Assembly (NCBI RefSeq): GCF_900104345.1
Contig: NZ_FNJN01000006.1
Span: 124,001 to 188,000, forward strand
Length of the DNA stretch: 64,000 nucleotides
Reading direction: 5' to 3'
From: Microbacterium testaceum StLB037
GTDB lineage: Bacteria; Actinomycetota; Actinomycetes; Actinomycetales; Microbacteriaceae
Shown: positions 8,197 through 17,076 of the stretch, piece after piece
Numbering within the stretch: position 1 is the first letter of the stretch
How the letters are laid out: every line of letters begins with the position of its first letter
Translations under genes and position numbers: made by a program
The notes under the pieces: generated by a model
Seen by the model: only the letters and a program-made list of their open reading frames with translations
What the model was told of the DNA's origin: nothing
Database searches by the model: none

Positions 8197-9054
8197 GTGC
8201 GCATCCGTCTCGACATCGCCTACGACGGCTCGCATTTCCGTGGCTGGGCCCGCCAGCCCGGGCTGCGCACGGTGCAGGGCGATCTCGAGACCGCGCTCGA
8301 GCGCATCGTCGGGGGCTCACCGCGACTGATCGTGGCCGGGCGCACCGATGCAGGTGTGCACGCGAGCGGGCAGGTCGCGCATCTCGACCTCGACGAGGAG
8401 CAGGCGGCCCGTCTGCCCCGCCGCAGGCGTGACAACGACGAGGGGGATGCCGTCGCCTCCCTCGCCGGCCGCGTGCGGGGAGTCCTCGGTGCGTATCCCG
8501 ACGTGACGGTGAGTCGCACCTCGATCGCCCCCGAAGGGTTCGACGCACGATTCTCGGCCGTCTGGCGCCGGTACAGCTACCGTCTGGCCGACGCGACGAC
8601 CGGCTACGACCCCCTCGACCGGCTGCGGACGACGACACTGCGAAGCACGCTCGACGTCGAGGCGATGGATGCCGCCGCGGGGCGCTTGATCGGACTTCAC
8701 GACTTCGCCGCGTACTGCAAAGCGCGCGAGGAGGCCACGACGATCCGGACCCTGCTCGAATACGACTGGCGGCGCGGTGACGACGGTGTGCTGGTCGCCA
8801 ACGTGCGCGCGGACGCGTTCTGCCACAGCATGGTGCGCGCCCTCGTCGGCGCGTGCGTCGCCGTGGGGGAGGGGCGGATCGGAGTCGACGACGTCGTCGC
8901 CATCCGGGACGCGCGCCTGCGCATTCCAGAGACCAAGGTGCTGGCAGCCCGCGGTCTCGTGCTTGCCGAGGTCGGCTACCCCGCCGATGACCTACTCGCC
9001 GCGCGGGCCGAGCAGACGCGCAACCGTCGCGACGCCGACGACGCGGCATCCTGA
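8197..9054 (+). CDS. truA: tRNA pseudouridine(38-40) synthase TruA
   Basis: Converts uridines 38-40 of tRNA anticodon arms to pseudouridine. The 285-residue protein shows the TruA N terminus (IAYDGSHFRGWARQPGLRTV), the catalytic aspartate motif GRTDAGVHA and the HDFAAYCK and FCHSMVRALVG segments. The GTG start is preceded both by GGAGG one base upstream and by a -10 box 6 nt upstream; leaderless translation fits better. Location right after rplQ is conserved in Gram-positives. Confidence 0.95.
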   Translation: MRIRLDIAYDGSHFRGWARQPGLRTVQGDLETALERIVGGSPRLIVAGRTDAGVHASGQVAHLDLDEEQAARLPRRRRDNDEGDAVASLAGRVRGVLGAYPDVTVSRTSIAPEGFDARFSAVWRRYSYRLADATTGYDPLDRLRTTTLRSTLDVEAMDAAAGRLIGLHDFAAYCKAREEATTIRTLLEYDWRRGDDGVLVANVRADAFCHSMVRALVGACVAVGEGRIGVDDVVAIRDARLRIPETKVLAARGLVLAEVGYPADDLLAARAEQTRNRRDADDAAS

Positions 9055-9108
9055 ATCCGCCTCGGGCGGCGTGAGCGCAACCCTCGCCCCGCTCTTCGAC
9101 GCCGGTCG

Positions 9109-9114
9109 TATGCT
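9109..9114 (+). promoter_or_regulatory. -10 box of the gene at 9124
   Basis: TATGCT lies 9 nt before the ATG at 9124; the transcript would have no or almost no leader. Confidence 0.4.
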
Positions 9115-9123
9115 GTGTGGGCC

Positions 9124-9816
9124 ATGAAGGTCATCTCGTACAACCTCAACAAGCACCGCGCCGCCGGTGAGCTCGTCGCCCTCGTCGACACGCACGAGGT
9201 CGACGTGCTCTGCCTGCAGGAGTGCGACTCCACCGACATCCCCGAGCACATCGGTGGTCTCCGGCTCGCGGAGGCGACTCAGCGCAACCGCCTGGGTCTC
9301 GCCGTCTATTACCGCGAGAACACCTTCCGCGCCGAAGAGGTCCGTGCCATCGGGCTGAAGAAGTCCCTGCACGACTACGTCCTCAAGCCCGCGGAGGAGC
9401 GCATGCTGGGCGTGCGGTTGCGCGACATCGACGGCGGGCGCGACGTCATCGTCGCGTCGTTCCACGCGGCGCCGCTGACCGCGCTCAACTCCCTGCGCCG
9501 CCACCAGATCCGCACCGCTCTGGCCGAGTTGCAGAACCTCGGCCCCGGTCTGCCCGCGCTGATGGTGGGCGACTACAACTACCCGGTGTTCAAAGAGAAC
9601 CTGGGGCAGAAAGTGCGAGACCAGGGGTACGAGCTCACCCTCAGCGATGCCCGCACGTACACCCGCTACCGCTTCTTCCGGGGCCACTACGACTTCGCGA
9701 CGTCGATCGGGTTCGACATCGCGCACATCAAGACGCTGCCCCAGGGGCTCAGCGACCACCTGCCCATCCTCATCACCGCAGAGGTGACGCAGGGCCACAG
9801 CTTCGCGGCGTCGTGA
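9124..9816 (+). CDS. Endonuclease/exonuclease/phosphatase-fold protein
   Basis: A 230-residue single-domain protein of the EEP superfamily (DNase I/ExoIII/phosphodiesterase fold). Visible hallmarks are the N-terminal YNLN strand, the metal-binding Glu in LQECD (E33), the GDYNY motif (GD-N) and the C-terminal SDHLPI histidine motif. No signal peptide is seen, so it is cytoplasmic. The substrate cannot be told from sequence: nucleic acid, inositol phosphate and sphingolipid hydrolases share these motifs. A GTG at 9115 is in frame but lies between the -10 box and the ATG. Confidence 0.8.
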   Translation: MKVISYNLNKHRAAGELVALVDTHEVDVLCLQECDSTDIPEHIGGLRLAEATQRNRLGLAVYYRENTFRAEEVRAIGLKKSLHDYVLKPAEERMLGVRLRDIDGGRDVIVASFHAAPLTALNSLRRHQIRTALAELQNLGPGLPALMVGDYNYPVFKENLGQKVRDQGYELTLSDARTYTRYRFFRGHYDFATSIGFDIAHIKTLPQGLSDHLPILITAEVTQGHSFAAS

Positions 9817-9929
9817 ACCGGTACGGCGATGAATCCCGCGCCGCCGGCGCCGACGAGGCCAGCACCTGTGGTCGGCGGTACCCGCCTCCACGCCACCTAC
9901 ACTGGGGGGAAAGGTCCGGGGGAGGATTC

Positions 9930-10568
9930 ATGCGTCTCGTAGCGCGTCGCCGCAGAGCGGTTTTCGTCACGGCCGTGGCGGTGACGGCCGTCCTCGGTCT
10001 CACCGGGTGCGGAGCTCCTCCGTGGGCTCAGGGTGGCGGTCAAGCGCCCGTGTCCGCGTCGCCCACGGCCACGATGACGACGGCCCCGCAGCCCGTCCGC
10101 AACGACCTGTCGAGCGGGTCCACGCAACGTTCGCTCACGGCAGGATCCGTCGCCGCCACGGTGAACTACTGGTCCACGCTCTCGATGGACCGCTGGACGG
10201 CGACAGCTCTCAAGCCCGTCAACCTCTCGATGGAGACGACGGTGACGCCCAACGACGGGCAGAAGGTGTACCTGCAGCGGGCAACGATGACGGCGGTACC
10301 GGGCAACGCGTCGCAGTCGTTCGCGGCGCTCTCGCCCCAGAGCGACCAGACGGATGCTCCGGGTTACCTGGTCCTCTCGCCGTACAGCTACTCGCAGACG
10401 TTCAACGTCGGAGAGGTTCCGGCGGAGGCGACATTCGTCACCCTTCAGTTCACCTTCGAGTTCTTGGTTCAGACCACCCCCACGTCGAACGAGTTCGCGA
10501 AGCAGACGGCCAGCGATTCGCTCACCGTGGCGATCGCGGGTGGCGGAGACGCCGGCACCGGCGGCTGA
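9930..10568 (+). CDS. Lipoprotein 1 of a paralogous pair
   Basis: A 212-residue predicted lipoprotein: signal peptide with basic RRRR stretch, hydrophobic core and lipobox LTGC (cleavage before Cys 27). The mature part has a Ser/Thr/Pro-rich linker and a beta-rich domain. Alignment by eye with the product at 13526 shows corresponding segments (DRWTATALKPVNLSMETTV against MEWTATNEKQLGFAVNIV; TLQFTFEFLVQTTP against TLEFALNVAVEGTA), so the two are paralogues. GGGGGAGG precedes the ATG, and a TACACT -10 box lies ~30 nt upstream. It is convergent with, and abuts, a membrane protein gene at 10569. No known function. Confidence 0.75.
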   Translation: MRLVARRRRAVFVTAVAVTAVLGLTGCGAPPWAQGGGQAPVSASPTATMTTAPQPVRNDLSSGSTQRSLTAGSVAATVNYWSTLSMDRWTATALKPVNLSMETTVTPNDGQKVYLQRATMTAVPGNASQSFAALSPQSDQTDAPGYLVLSPYSYSQTFNVGEVPAEATFVTLQFTFEFLVQTTPTSNEFAKQTASDSLTVAIAGGGDAGTGG

Positions 10569-11684
10569 TCAGGCTCTGACGCGCTCCCACCGGTCGCCGC
10601 CGTGGCGCGTCGCCTCCCCGGCCGCCGCGTCCGCTGCGGCGATGAGCGAGGTCAGATCGTAACCGCCGGTCGCCGCCGGAACCCATCCGACGCTCGCGGA
10701 GAGCTGGATGTCGATGAAGGCGGAGACGTCGAGTTCGGTGACCCGGCGGAGGACGGAGCGCACGTGCTCGCGGAGTACCGAGTCCGGACGGGAGACGACG
10801 ACCACCACGCGGCCGCGGATCTCCCGGCCCAAGTCCGCCTCGGCGGGAAAGGTATCGGCCACGATCGCCTCGAACTGCGCGACCAGGCTGAGCCAACCGC
10901 TCTCGCCCGCAGCACTGCGCAGCTGGGCGGGGTCGTCGAGGCGGACGCTCAAGACGGCCCACGATTCCTCGTGCGCGCGCTCCGCGCGAGACAGGCGGTC
11001 GGTGGCGGTGACGACGAAGTGCGGCCAGCTCGATGCCGCGCGTCGGCCACTCGGGGAGACCGAGGTGAAATACAGCAGTGAGACCGTGGCGCACACGAGG
11101 AAGATCAGCATCCCCAGCCCGTTGAGGACTCGCGGCAGCTCGAGATCGCCCAGCGTCGTGGGCGCGGCGAGCCCCGAGATGAGCGTCCCGACCCCCAGCG
11201 CCACGAAGGCGGCCGAGACGACCGTCAGGGGGAGCGCCAAGCGTTCAAGGCGGTCGGCGGCGAGACGCAACTCCCACACGGTGAGACCCGCGAAGACCGA
11301 GGAGCCGACGAACGCCAAGCGGAACACCAGACCGTAGGCGCTGAGATCGGTGACGAGGACGAACACGAGCGCCGTCGCCACGGCCTGGGCGGCCCCGACC
11401 CAGGGAAGGGCGCGCGCCCCGCGACGCGCACGGAAGCCCGACCAGATGAGGGCGGGGGCCCCCAGCATGAGACCGAGGCCGGCGCGACGGACGGTCTCGT
11501 CCTCGAGGATCGCCCCGGTGACCGAGACCCAGGTGCTCGACATCGCCAACACGAACGCCAGCGACCACAGCAGCGCGGATCGGGAGGGACGGTGCAAGAA
11601 GCCCAACCCGATGATCATCACGGTCCCGAGGGTCGCGACCGTCGCCTGCGCCAAACCGAGATTGGACAGGACGTCCGACGGCAT
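10569..11684 (-). CDS. Polytopic membrane protein with degenerate GGDEF-like domain (1)
   Basis: A 371-residue protein with about seven membrane segments (residues ~10-205) and a cytoplasmic C-terminal domain (~225-371). The domain end (SASVGWVPAATGGYDLTSLI, then AADAA and a final Gly-Asp/Arg segment) follows the pattern of the GGDEF C-terminal half, but no GG(D/E)EF active loop is present; the corresponding stretch reads REIRGRVVVVVSRPD. It is therefore probably an inactive, nucleotide- or partner-sensing domain rather than a diguanylate cyclase. Its ATG overlaps the stop of the histidine kinase gene, so both are one coupled operon. A related gene sits at 14345. Confidence 0.7.
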   Translation of the reverse strand: MPSDVLSNLGLAQATVATLGTVMIIGLGFLHRPSRSALLWSLAFVLAMSSTWVSVTGAILEDETVRRAGLGLMLGAPALIWSGFRARRGARALPWVGAAQAVATALVFVLVTDLSAYGLVFRLAFVGSSVFAGLTVWELRLAADRLERLALPLTVVSAAFVALGVGTLISGLAAPTTLGDLELPRVLNGLGMLIFLVCATVSLLYFTSVSPSGRRAASSWPHFVVTATDRLSRAERAHEESWAVLSVRLDDPAQLRSAAGESGWLSLVAQFEAIVADTFPAEADLGREIRGRVVVVVSRPDSVLREHVRSVLRRVTELDVSAFIDIQLSASVGWVPAATGGYDLTSLIAAADAAAGEATRHGGDRWERVRA

Positions 11685-13351
11685 CAGGCGGCTCCGGCTT
11701 CGGCGCGGGCGGGCAGGATCACCGTGACCGTCGTGCCTGCGCCCAGCTCGCTCTCGAGGAAGAGCGAACCGCCCTGATCCTCGACGATGCTGCGGATGAT
11801 GCCCATTCCGAGCCCGGTCCCGGGTGTGGGGCTCTCGCGGACGGACTGCGCGCGGAAATACGGATCGAAGACGCGCTCGAGGTCATCGGGGTGGATGCCG
11901 ATCCCCGTGTCCGCGAAGTTCAGGATCACGTCCTCCTCCGAGACCTCGCCCGAGATGCGGATCGTTCCCCCCGCCGGGGTGTACTTGATGGCATTGCTCA
12001 GGATGTTGTCGAACGCCTGGCGGAGACGGAAGGCGTCTCCTCCGACCTCGGCCGATTCCGGCAGATCGTCCACGACGCTCACCCGACGCGCTGCGGCCGC
12101 GGGGCGGAACGACGCCAGCGACGACGCGATGATCCGACTCGCGTCGGCGGCGACGGGGGAGGAGGTTTCGCGGAACACACCTCGAGACGTCGCGAGGATC
12201 TCGGAGATGAGCTTCTGCATCCGCTCGCCGGCGCCAGCGATCACCTCGAGCTGCTCCCGGACCTTGGGGGACAGGTTCGGATCGTCGAGGGCGAGATCCG
12301 CGTGTCCGATGATCGCCGTCAGCGGGTTGCGCAGCTCGTGGGACACCGTGGCGGCGAGGCGTTCACGGGCGCGCTCCGACTCGATCAGTGCGGTGATGTC
12401 GTGCACGATCAGCAGCGTGCTCTCGGGCTCGTCTGAGGAGATGAGTCGTCGGGTCGAGGCGGACAGGGCGTGCCACTCCCCGTGCGGATCGAACAGCCAC
12501 ACACGCTCGTCGTCGAACTGCTCGCCCCGCGACGCGCGCGCGAAGGGTCGCTCCGCCTCGGGCAGGGGCTCGCCCCTCAGCGTCGCGTATTCGACAGCCG
12601 ACCCGGGGCGCTGCGGTTCGTCGCGCTCGACCCCGTAGAGGGCGACGTAGGTGTCGTTCAGGGCGAGCACCTCGCCGTCCACCGACAGGCGCGCGATGCC
12701 GGTGTCGAGCCCGTTCAGCATCTGCGAGACGCGCCGTTCCTGACCGGACACGCGCTGGAGAGTTCCCTGCAGACGGCTGGCCTGCCGTCGCAGCAGCTGC
12801 TTGAACGCCCTCGTCTGCCGGGCCGAGAGGAACGACGTGATGGCGATGAAGGCGAGCGACAGGAGGACGACGATCAGTCGGAGCGCCGTCACCGGGCCGG
12901 ACGCGTGCACCGTGGCATCTACGACGATGATGACGCCGACCGCGCTGATCGCCGAGATCAGGTAGACGAGGGTGAAGTGGGTGGCGATCCAGATGATGGG
13001 GAAGACCCAGAAGAAACCGAAGCGGAGGTCGGTTCCGAAGCTCAGCAGACCGATGCCGATGATGTCGCCGAACGGGATCGCGGCGACCGCCGACCGAGGC
13101 AACTTCTGCCAGGGCACCACGATGGCGATCGCCGTGAGCGCGATGATGACGCCCACACCGGACGAGAACGGCCACAGCGAGAAGAGGGAGGGCTCGAGAG
13201 CCTGGACCAGCAGCACCGTGATGACCACACTCGCGCCCAGCACCAACTGCAGGAGCCACACCGAACGCGTGCGACTGCCCGGATTCGTCGTGTCGTCGTC
13301 GGGAATGCCCTCCGGAGGAACCGCCGGGGGGACGCTCCTCAAGGATGCCAT
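11684..13351 (-). CDS. Membrane sensor histidine kinase with PAS domain
   Basis: A 555-residue hybrid of about six membrane segments (residues ~31-175), a short coiled linker, a PAS-type sensor (~205-320), HisKA dimerisation domain with phospho-acceptor H338 in VSHELRNPLTAIIGH, and a HATPase with N box NILSNAIKYT, G1 DTGIGIHPDDLERVF and G2 GTGLGMGI. All catalytic boxes look intact. The start ATG at 13351 has a TACACT -10 box 6 nt upstream, indicating a leaderless mRNA; longer in-frame extensions overlap the opposite lipoprotein gene. It is cotranscribed with the GGDEF-like gene downstream. The likely partner is the OmpR-type regulator at 17130, though it is not adjacent. Confidence 0.9.
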   Translation of the reverse strand: MASLRSVPPAVPPEGIPDDDTTNPGSRTRSVWLLQLVLGASVVITVLLVQALEPSLFSLWPFSSGVGVIIALTAIAIVVPWQKLPRSAVAAIPFGDIIGIGLLSFGTDLRFGFFWVFPIIWIATHFTLVYLISAISAVGVIIVVDATVHASGPVTALRLIVVLLSLAFIAITSFLSARQTRAFKQLLRRQASRLQGTLQRVSGQERRVSQMLNGLDTGIARLSVDGEVLALNDTYVALYGVERDEPQRPGSAVEYATLRGEPLPEAERPFARASRGEQFDDERVWLFDPHGEWHALSASTRRLISSDEPESTLLIVHDITALIESERARERLAATVSHELRNPLTAIIGHADLALDDPNLSPKVREQLEVIAGAGERMQKLISEILATSRGVFRETSSPVAADASRIIASSLASFRPAAAARRVSVVDDLPESAEVGGDAFRLRQAFDNILSNAIKYTPAGGTIRISGEVSEEDVILNFADTGIGIHPDDLERVFDPYFRAQSVRESPTPGTGLGMGIIRSIVEDQGGSLFLESELGAGTTVTVILPARAEAGAA

Positions 13352-13357
13352 TCTCCG

Positions 13358-13363
13358 AGTGTA
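13358..13363 (-). promoter_or_regulatory. -10 box of histidine kinase gene, leaderless
   Basis: TACACT on the minus strand, 6 nt before the ATG at 13351. Confidence 0.5.
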
Positions 13364-13525
13364 TAGAGAGTGGTGTAGTCTTCTGCGCGCCATCCTGTCT
13401 CTGCTCGCCGCGCGTGATCCCGATCGCGTCGCCCGGTCAGACTCCCCCTGAGGCCTGCATCCTGCAGCGTGATGGTCGATCATCGACCTCTCGCGCGTTT
13501 CGCGCTCGTTCCTCAGGAGATACCT

Positions 13526-14329
13526 GTGAGCATGCCCTCTCGCCGTCGTGCACGCGTAGCCGCAACCGCCGTCGCCCTCGCCCTCGTCGTCCCGACGATG
13601 CTGTCCGGCTGCAGCCAGATCGCCGACGCCATCGGACAATTCCCCGGACAGGCCGGAAGCAACGCCTCCGTGGTCGTCCCCACACCCGTGCCGCAGTCGT
13701 CGGCGGGCACGAAGCCCTTCGACTCGCAGTTCACCTACGACGGGTCCGTGCGTCTGACGTCGGAAGTCGCGGACGGCCTCGAGCTGCGCCTCGACGTCTG
13801 GGCGGTCGATCCCAAGCGGACGATGGAGTGGACCGCGACCAACGAGAAGCAGCTCGGGTTCGCGGTCAACATCGTCGACAACCGCGTGGACGAGAAGGCC
13901 GTCCTCGCCCAGAAGCGTCGCGTCTACGTCTCGTCCATCTCGATCACTTCGCAGACCGCGCAGACCAGCGGCCAGGTGTCGAGTCCCTTCCAGTTCAGCG
14001 CCGACCCGCGGACCCTGGTTCCCTCCGACACCCTGCGCTCCGACCGGGGACTGCTTCTGAACAGCTTCCAGGGTGGTCTTCTCGTGCCGACCACCTCGAT
14101 CCGGCAGCTTCCGACGGACACCTACGGCATCACCTTGGAGTTCGCGCTGAACGTCGCCGTCGAGGGAACGGCCAACACCGACACCTCGTTCAGCCAGCAG
14201 ACCGTCTACCAGTACCTCCCGATCGCGATCTTCGCCGACGAGGGACAGTCCACGAACGGGCAGAGCACGGGCACATCGAGCACGAACGGACGCGCGCCCG
14301 GCTGGGGACAGACGACCAACCAGGGCTGA
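13526..14329 (+). CDS. Lipoprotein 2 of a paralogous pair
   Basis: A 267-residue predicted lipoprotein with Arg-rich n-region, hydrophobic core and lipobox LSGC. The mature part is a beta-rich domain followed by a Gly/Ser/Thr/Asn/Gln-rich C-terminal tail. It resembles the lipoprotein at 9930 in two separate segments and has the same convergent arrangement with a membrane GGDEF-like gene. The GTG at 13526 is chosen because CAGGAGA at 13514-13520 is 5 nt away; the ATG at 13532 is possible. Function unknown; a surface-exposed ligand-binding partner of the kinase or glycosyltransferase system is an inference. Confidence 0.75.
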   Translation: MSMPSRRRARVAATAVALALVVPTMLSGCSQIADAIGQFPGQAGSNASVVVPTPVPQSSAGTKPFDSQFTYDGSVRLTSEVADGLELRLDVWAVDPKRTMEWTATNEKQLGFAVNIVDNRVDEKAVLAQKRRVYVSSISITSQTAQTSGQVSSPFQFSADPRTLVPSDTLRSDRGLLLNSFQGGLLVPTTSIRQLPTDTYGITLEFALNVAVEGTANTDTSFSQQTVYQYLPIAIFADEGQSTNGQSTGTSSTNGRAPGWGQTTNQG

Positions 14330-14344
14330 CCCTACGCGTCGGAC

Positions 14345-15424
14345 TCAGTCGCTTCCGGACTGCGTCCGACGCGGTCGCGACCGCCGGCTCTCCATGAGCC
14401 ACGAGAGGTCGTCGACGTCTCTGAGCAGATGGTGCTCGAAGGCGAGATCGGGGACGTCGTCGTAATCGATCGACGGCATCCGGCGCGCGAAGGCGTTGCG
14501 CAGCGACTCCTCGACCCCGGCTGCGTCCGTCGCCGCGGGGGCGACGACGAACACCGTGTCGCGCGCCGGCATCCCGGTGACGGCACCGGGCACCGCATCC
14601 ATCGCGGCGTCGGCCACGGTGCGCAGCATCGTCTCTCCCCGCTCGCCGCTGTGGGCGGCGCGGATCAGGTCGATCTCGGGGACGCGGACGAGGGTCGCGC
14701 GGATGATGGCGTGCTCCGAGAGCAGGCGACTGGTCTCACGGCGGAGGGCTCCCCGCGCGAAGGCCCGCGTTCCGGGCGCGGGGTCGTCGTCGAGCTGCCG
14801 ACCGACCCAGACGGCGCCCACGGAGACCAGGGCGATCGCGACCGCGCTCACGGCCGCCGTGGTCTCAGCCGATACCGGCCCGGGCCGAAGCAGCGGTCCC
14901 ATGCCGAAGGCGGCGGCGACGGTGAGGCGGGCGAGGTTGTAGGCGGCGTAGAGGCTCAACGTCCAGGAGAGGAGCCGGGCCCCGCCCAGCTGCCCGACCG
15001 GTGGGCGCGCGCATTCCAGCGCGCACAGCGCCGAGAACACGACGAGACCGGCCGTCTTGAGGAGAGTCGCGTCGTCCAGGGGGACGAGGAAGGTCAGGCC
15101 GAAGAGGAGGATGCCGCCGGCGCCCGTGCTCACGGCGCCGATCGCACGTCGACCGTTCAATCGACGTGCGCCGGCCCACAGCAGTCCGACCGCCACGATG
15201 TTGGTCGCGTTCCCGGCGGCCGCGGCGGCGACCGAGTCCCACGCGGTCTCCATGACGTTCATCGCCCCGCACACGAGGGCGGCGATCGCCGACATACCGA
15301 AGTACCGGACCATGTCGGCGCGTTCTCCGCCCCGATCGTCGTCGGGTCGACCGTGGGCCAGGAAGAGCATCGTGAGGGCGACTCCCGCGGCGGCGATGGA
15401 TGCCAGCAGGGCGAGGACGATCAC
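14345..15424 (-). CDS. Polytopic membrane protein with degenerate GGDEF-like domain (2)
   Basis: A 359-residue protein with about seven hydrophobic segments (residues ~1-205) and a cytoplasmic C-terminal domain (~215-345). The domain resembles that of the protein at 10569 (for example ATLVRVPEIDLIRAAHSGER against AVLSVRLDDPAQLRSAAGES, and DTVFVVAPA against GRVVVVVSR) and also lacks a GGDEF loop. The GTG start is preceded by AAGGAG. It diverges from the glycosyltransferase gene across a 143-nt promoter region with direct repeats, and converges on lipoprotein 2. Assignment to the GGDEF superfamily is weaker than for the first copy. Confidence 0.6.
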   Translation of the reverse strand: MIVLALLASIAAAGVALTMLFLAHGRPDDDRGGERADMVRYFGMSAIAALVCGAMNVMETAWDSVAAAAAGNATNIVAVGLLWAGARRLNGRRAIGAVSTGAGGILLFGLTFLVPLDDATLLKTAGLVVFSALCALECARPPVGQLGGARLLSWTLSLYAAYNLARLTVAAAFGMGPLLRPGPVSAETTAAVSAVAIALVSVGAVWVGRQLDDDPAPGTRAFARGALRRETSRLLSEHAIIRATLVRVPEIDLIRAAHSGERGETMLRTVADAAMDAVPGAVTGMPARDTVFVVAPAATDAAGVEESLRNAFARRMPSIDYDDVPDLAFEHHLLRDVDDLSWLMESRRSRPRRTQSGSD

Positions 15425-15447
15425 GGACGGACGTCTCCTTCGGGTGC

Positions 15448-15510
15448 CGCCGCAATCTTGAGCAAATCTTGCGGCGACGGTGGTCGTGTACAGCGGTCGT
15501 CTTGCGGCGA
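15448..15510. promoter_or_regulatory. Direct repeats in the divergent promoter region
   Basis: TCTTGCGGCGA occurs twice, at 15467-15477 and 15500-15510, exactly 33 bp apart (about three helical turns). The first copy also forms an inverted repeat CGCCGCAA/TTGCGGCG with 15448-15455. The spacing and position between the GGDEF-like gene and the glycosyltransferase gene suit a transcription-factor site; binding by the regulator at 17130 is a guess. Confidence 0.5.
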
Positions 15511-15567
15511 ACCTATCAGAGTAGGACTCGGCCGATACGCCGCGAGAACCGACAGGAAGACACCGCC

Positions 15568-17037
15568 ATGACTGATGCGCGCAGCTTCACCCCCCACACG
15601 AGGGACTTCGACATGCACCAGGGTGCGCTCGAGGCCGCGGGTGAGCACGGTTTCGCCGACGACTTCGCGGCCGTGCTGGAGAACACCTCCGTGCACCGGT
15701 CCACCATCGGCTGCGTCATCCCGGCCTACAACGAGGAGGAGTCGATCGCGGACGTGATCGAGGCCCTCCTCGCTCAGACCCGTGTGCCCGACGTCATCCA
15801 CGTTGTCGTGAACAACACCTCGGATGCCACGGTGAAGATCGCGTCGGAGTTCAGCGGACCGCACGAGCTGCACACCGAACTCGGCGAGCAGTTCACCGAG
15901 GTCTTCGTGCACGACATCGGGAAGAACCCCGACAAGAAGGTCGGCGCGCTCAACTACGGCTACTCGCTCGTCGAGGGGTACGACTACCTCCTCGGCGTCG
16001 ACGGTGACACCATCGCCGACTCCAAGGCCGTCGAGTACCTCGAGACCGAGGCGATCTCGGACTCGCGCATCGGTGGTATCTCGGCGATCTACACGATCGA
16101 CGACAAGCCCATCAAGGGTCTCGTCGCGCGGTTCCTCACCGCGGGTCAGCGCACGCAGTTCGCGGCGTTCAACCTGCAGAACATGCTCCGCGGCCGAAAC
16201 ATGGCCGTGCTCGGTGGGCAGTTCTCGATCTTCTCGACGAACGCCCTGCGCGACGCGATGAAGCAGAACCACCAGTCCACCCCCTGGGTGAAGGACTCCG
16301 AGGTCGAGGACTCGCTGCTGTCCCTGCAGATCAAGAGCGCGGGCTACCTCACGAAGATCAGCCCGTACGCCCGCGCCGACGTGGGCGGCATGACCACCCT
16401 CTCCGGCTACGACGCCCAGCAGGTGAAGTGGACCTACGGTGCCATCGAGCTGATGTGGCCGGGCCAGCGCGGTGATACGAAGGGCCAGCCGTTCCACCCC
16501 AACCTGCGCCTGCGCTGGTTCGAGAACTTCGGCATGCTCACGAACCTCTTCGTCCGCGTGGCCTTCCTCACGTTGCTGGCGGGTTCGCTCTCGATCGGCG
16601 CCTTCGTGTTCTCGCCGCTGTGGCTCATCCCGCCGGTGATCGCGATGCTGCTTAACCTGCGCATCGCCCGCACGATGAAGAACGTCGATCGCACGGACGT
16701 GCTCTTCGCCGTCCTGTTCTTCCCTGCCGAGATCTTCATGTGGATCCGCATCAGCCACTTCGTGCGCTCCTGGACCCGATTCCTCTCGCGCAAGAAGGTC
16801 GACAACTGGGCCATGCAGGCCAAGGCCGAACGCGGTGGCGGTCTCGGCCACTGGACCCCGATGGTCGTGCTGGTCGCCGTCGCGATCGCGCTCGCCGTGA
16901 TCTGGGTGATGGTCGGTCCGATGGTGCAGTCGTCGATCCTGTGGATCGGTTGGCCGATCGTCGGCGTCGTGACCGTCCTCCAGACGCTCCTCATGTTCTC
17001 CAAGCTCGTCCGTCGCCACCACGGGTTCAAGGTCTGA
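15568..17037 (+). CDS. Processive family-2 membrane glycosyltransferase (cellulose/hyaluronan-synthase type)
   Basis: A 489-residue GT2 enzyme. The nucleotide-sugar motif IPAYNEEES, the VDGDT metal motif (~residues 144-148), the catalytic ED of VEDSLLSLQIK (~245) and a QxxKW acceptor motif (QQVKW, ~283-287) are in the order typical of processive beta-glycan synthases such as BcsA, NodC and PgaC. Two to three C-terminal membrane segments (about residues 330-380 and 430-475) follow, fewer than in BcsA, and there is no PilZ domain. AGGAAG precedes the ATG. With a GH6 beta-1,4-glucanase nearby, a cellulose-like polymer is the best guess; poly-N-acetylglucosamine is the main alternative. Confidence 0.85.
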   Translation: MTDARSFTPHTRDFDMHQGALEAAGEHGFADDFAAVLENTSVHRSTIGCVIPAYNEEESIADVIEALLAQTRVPDVIHVVVNNTSDATVKIASEFSGPHELHTELGEQFTEVFVHDIGKNPDKKVGALNYGYSLVEGYDYLLGVDGDTIADSKAVEYLETEAISDSRIGGISAIYTIDDKPIKGLVARFLTAGQRTQFAAFNLQNMLRGRNMAVLGGQFSIFSTNALRDAMKQNHQSTPWVKDSEVEDSLLSLQIKSAGYLTKISPYARADVGGMTTLSGYDAQQVKWTYGAIELMWPGQRGDTKGQPFHPNLRLRWFENFGMLTNLFVRVAFLTLLAGSLSIGAFVFSPLWLIPPVIAMLLNLRIARTMKNVDRTDVLFAVLFFPAEIFMWIRISHFVRSWTRFLSRKKVDNWAMQAKAERGGGLGHWTPMVVLVAVAIALAVIWVMVGPMVQSSILWIGWPIVGVVTVLQTLLMFSKLVRRHHGFKV

Positions 17038-17076
17038 CGGACACCCGGTCTGATACGCCCGAACGCATCAGAGAAA

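Noticed and set aside
10569..11684. Active diguanylate cyclase
   Set aside because: No GG(D/E)EF loop or metal-binding aspartates in the expected place.
15425..15567. c-di-GMP riboswitch before the glycosyltransferase gene
   Set aside because: No GEMM-type conserved core; only direct repeats are seen.
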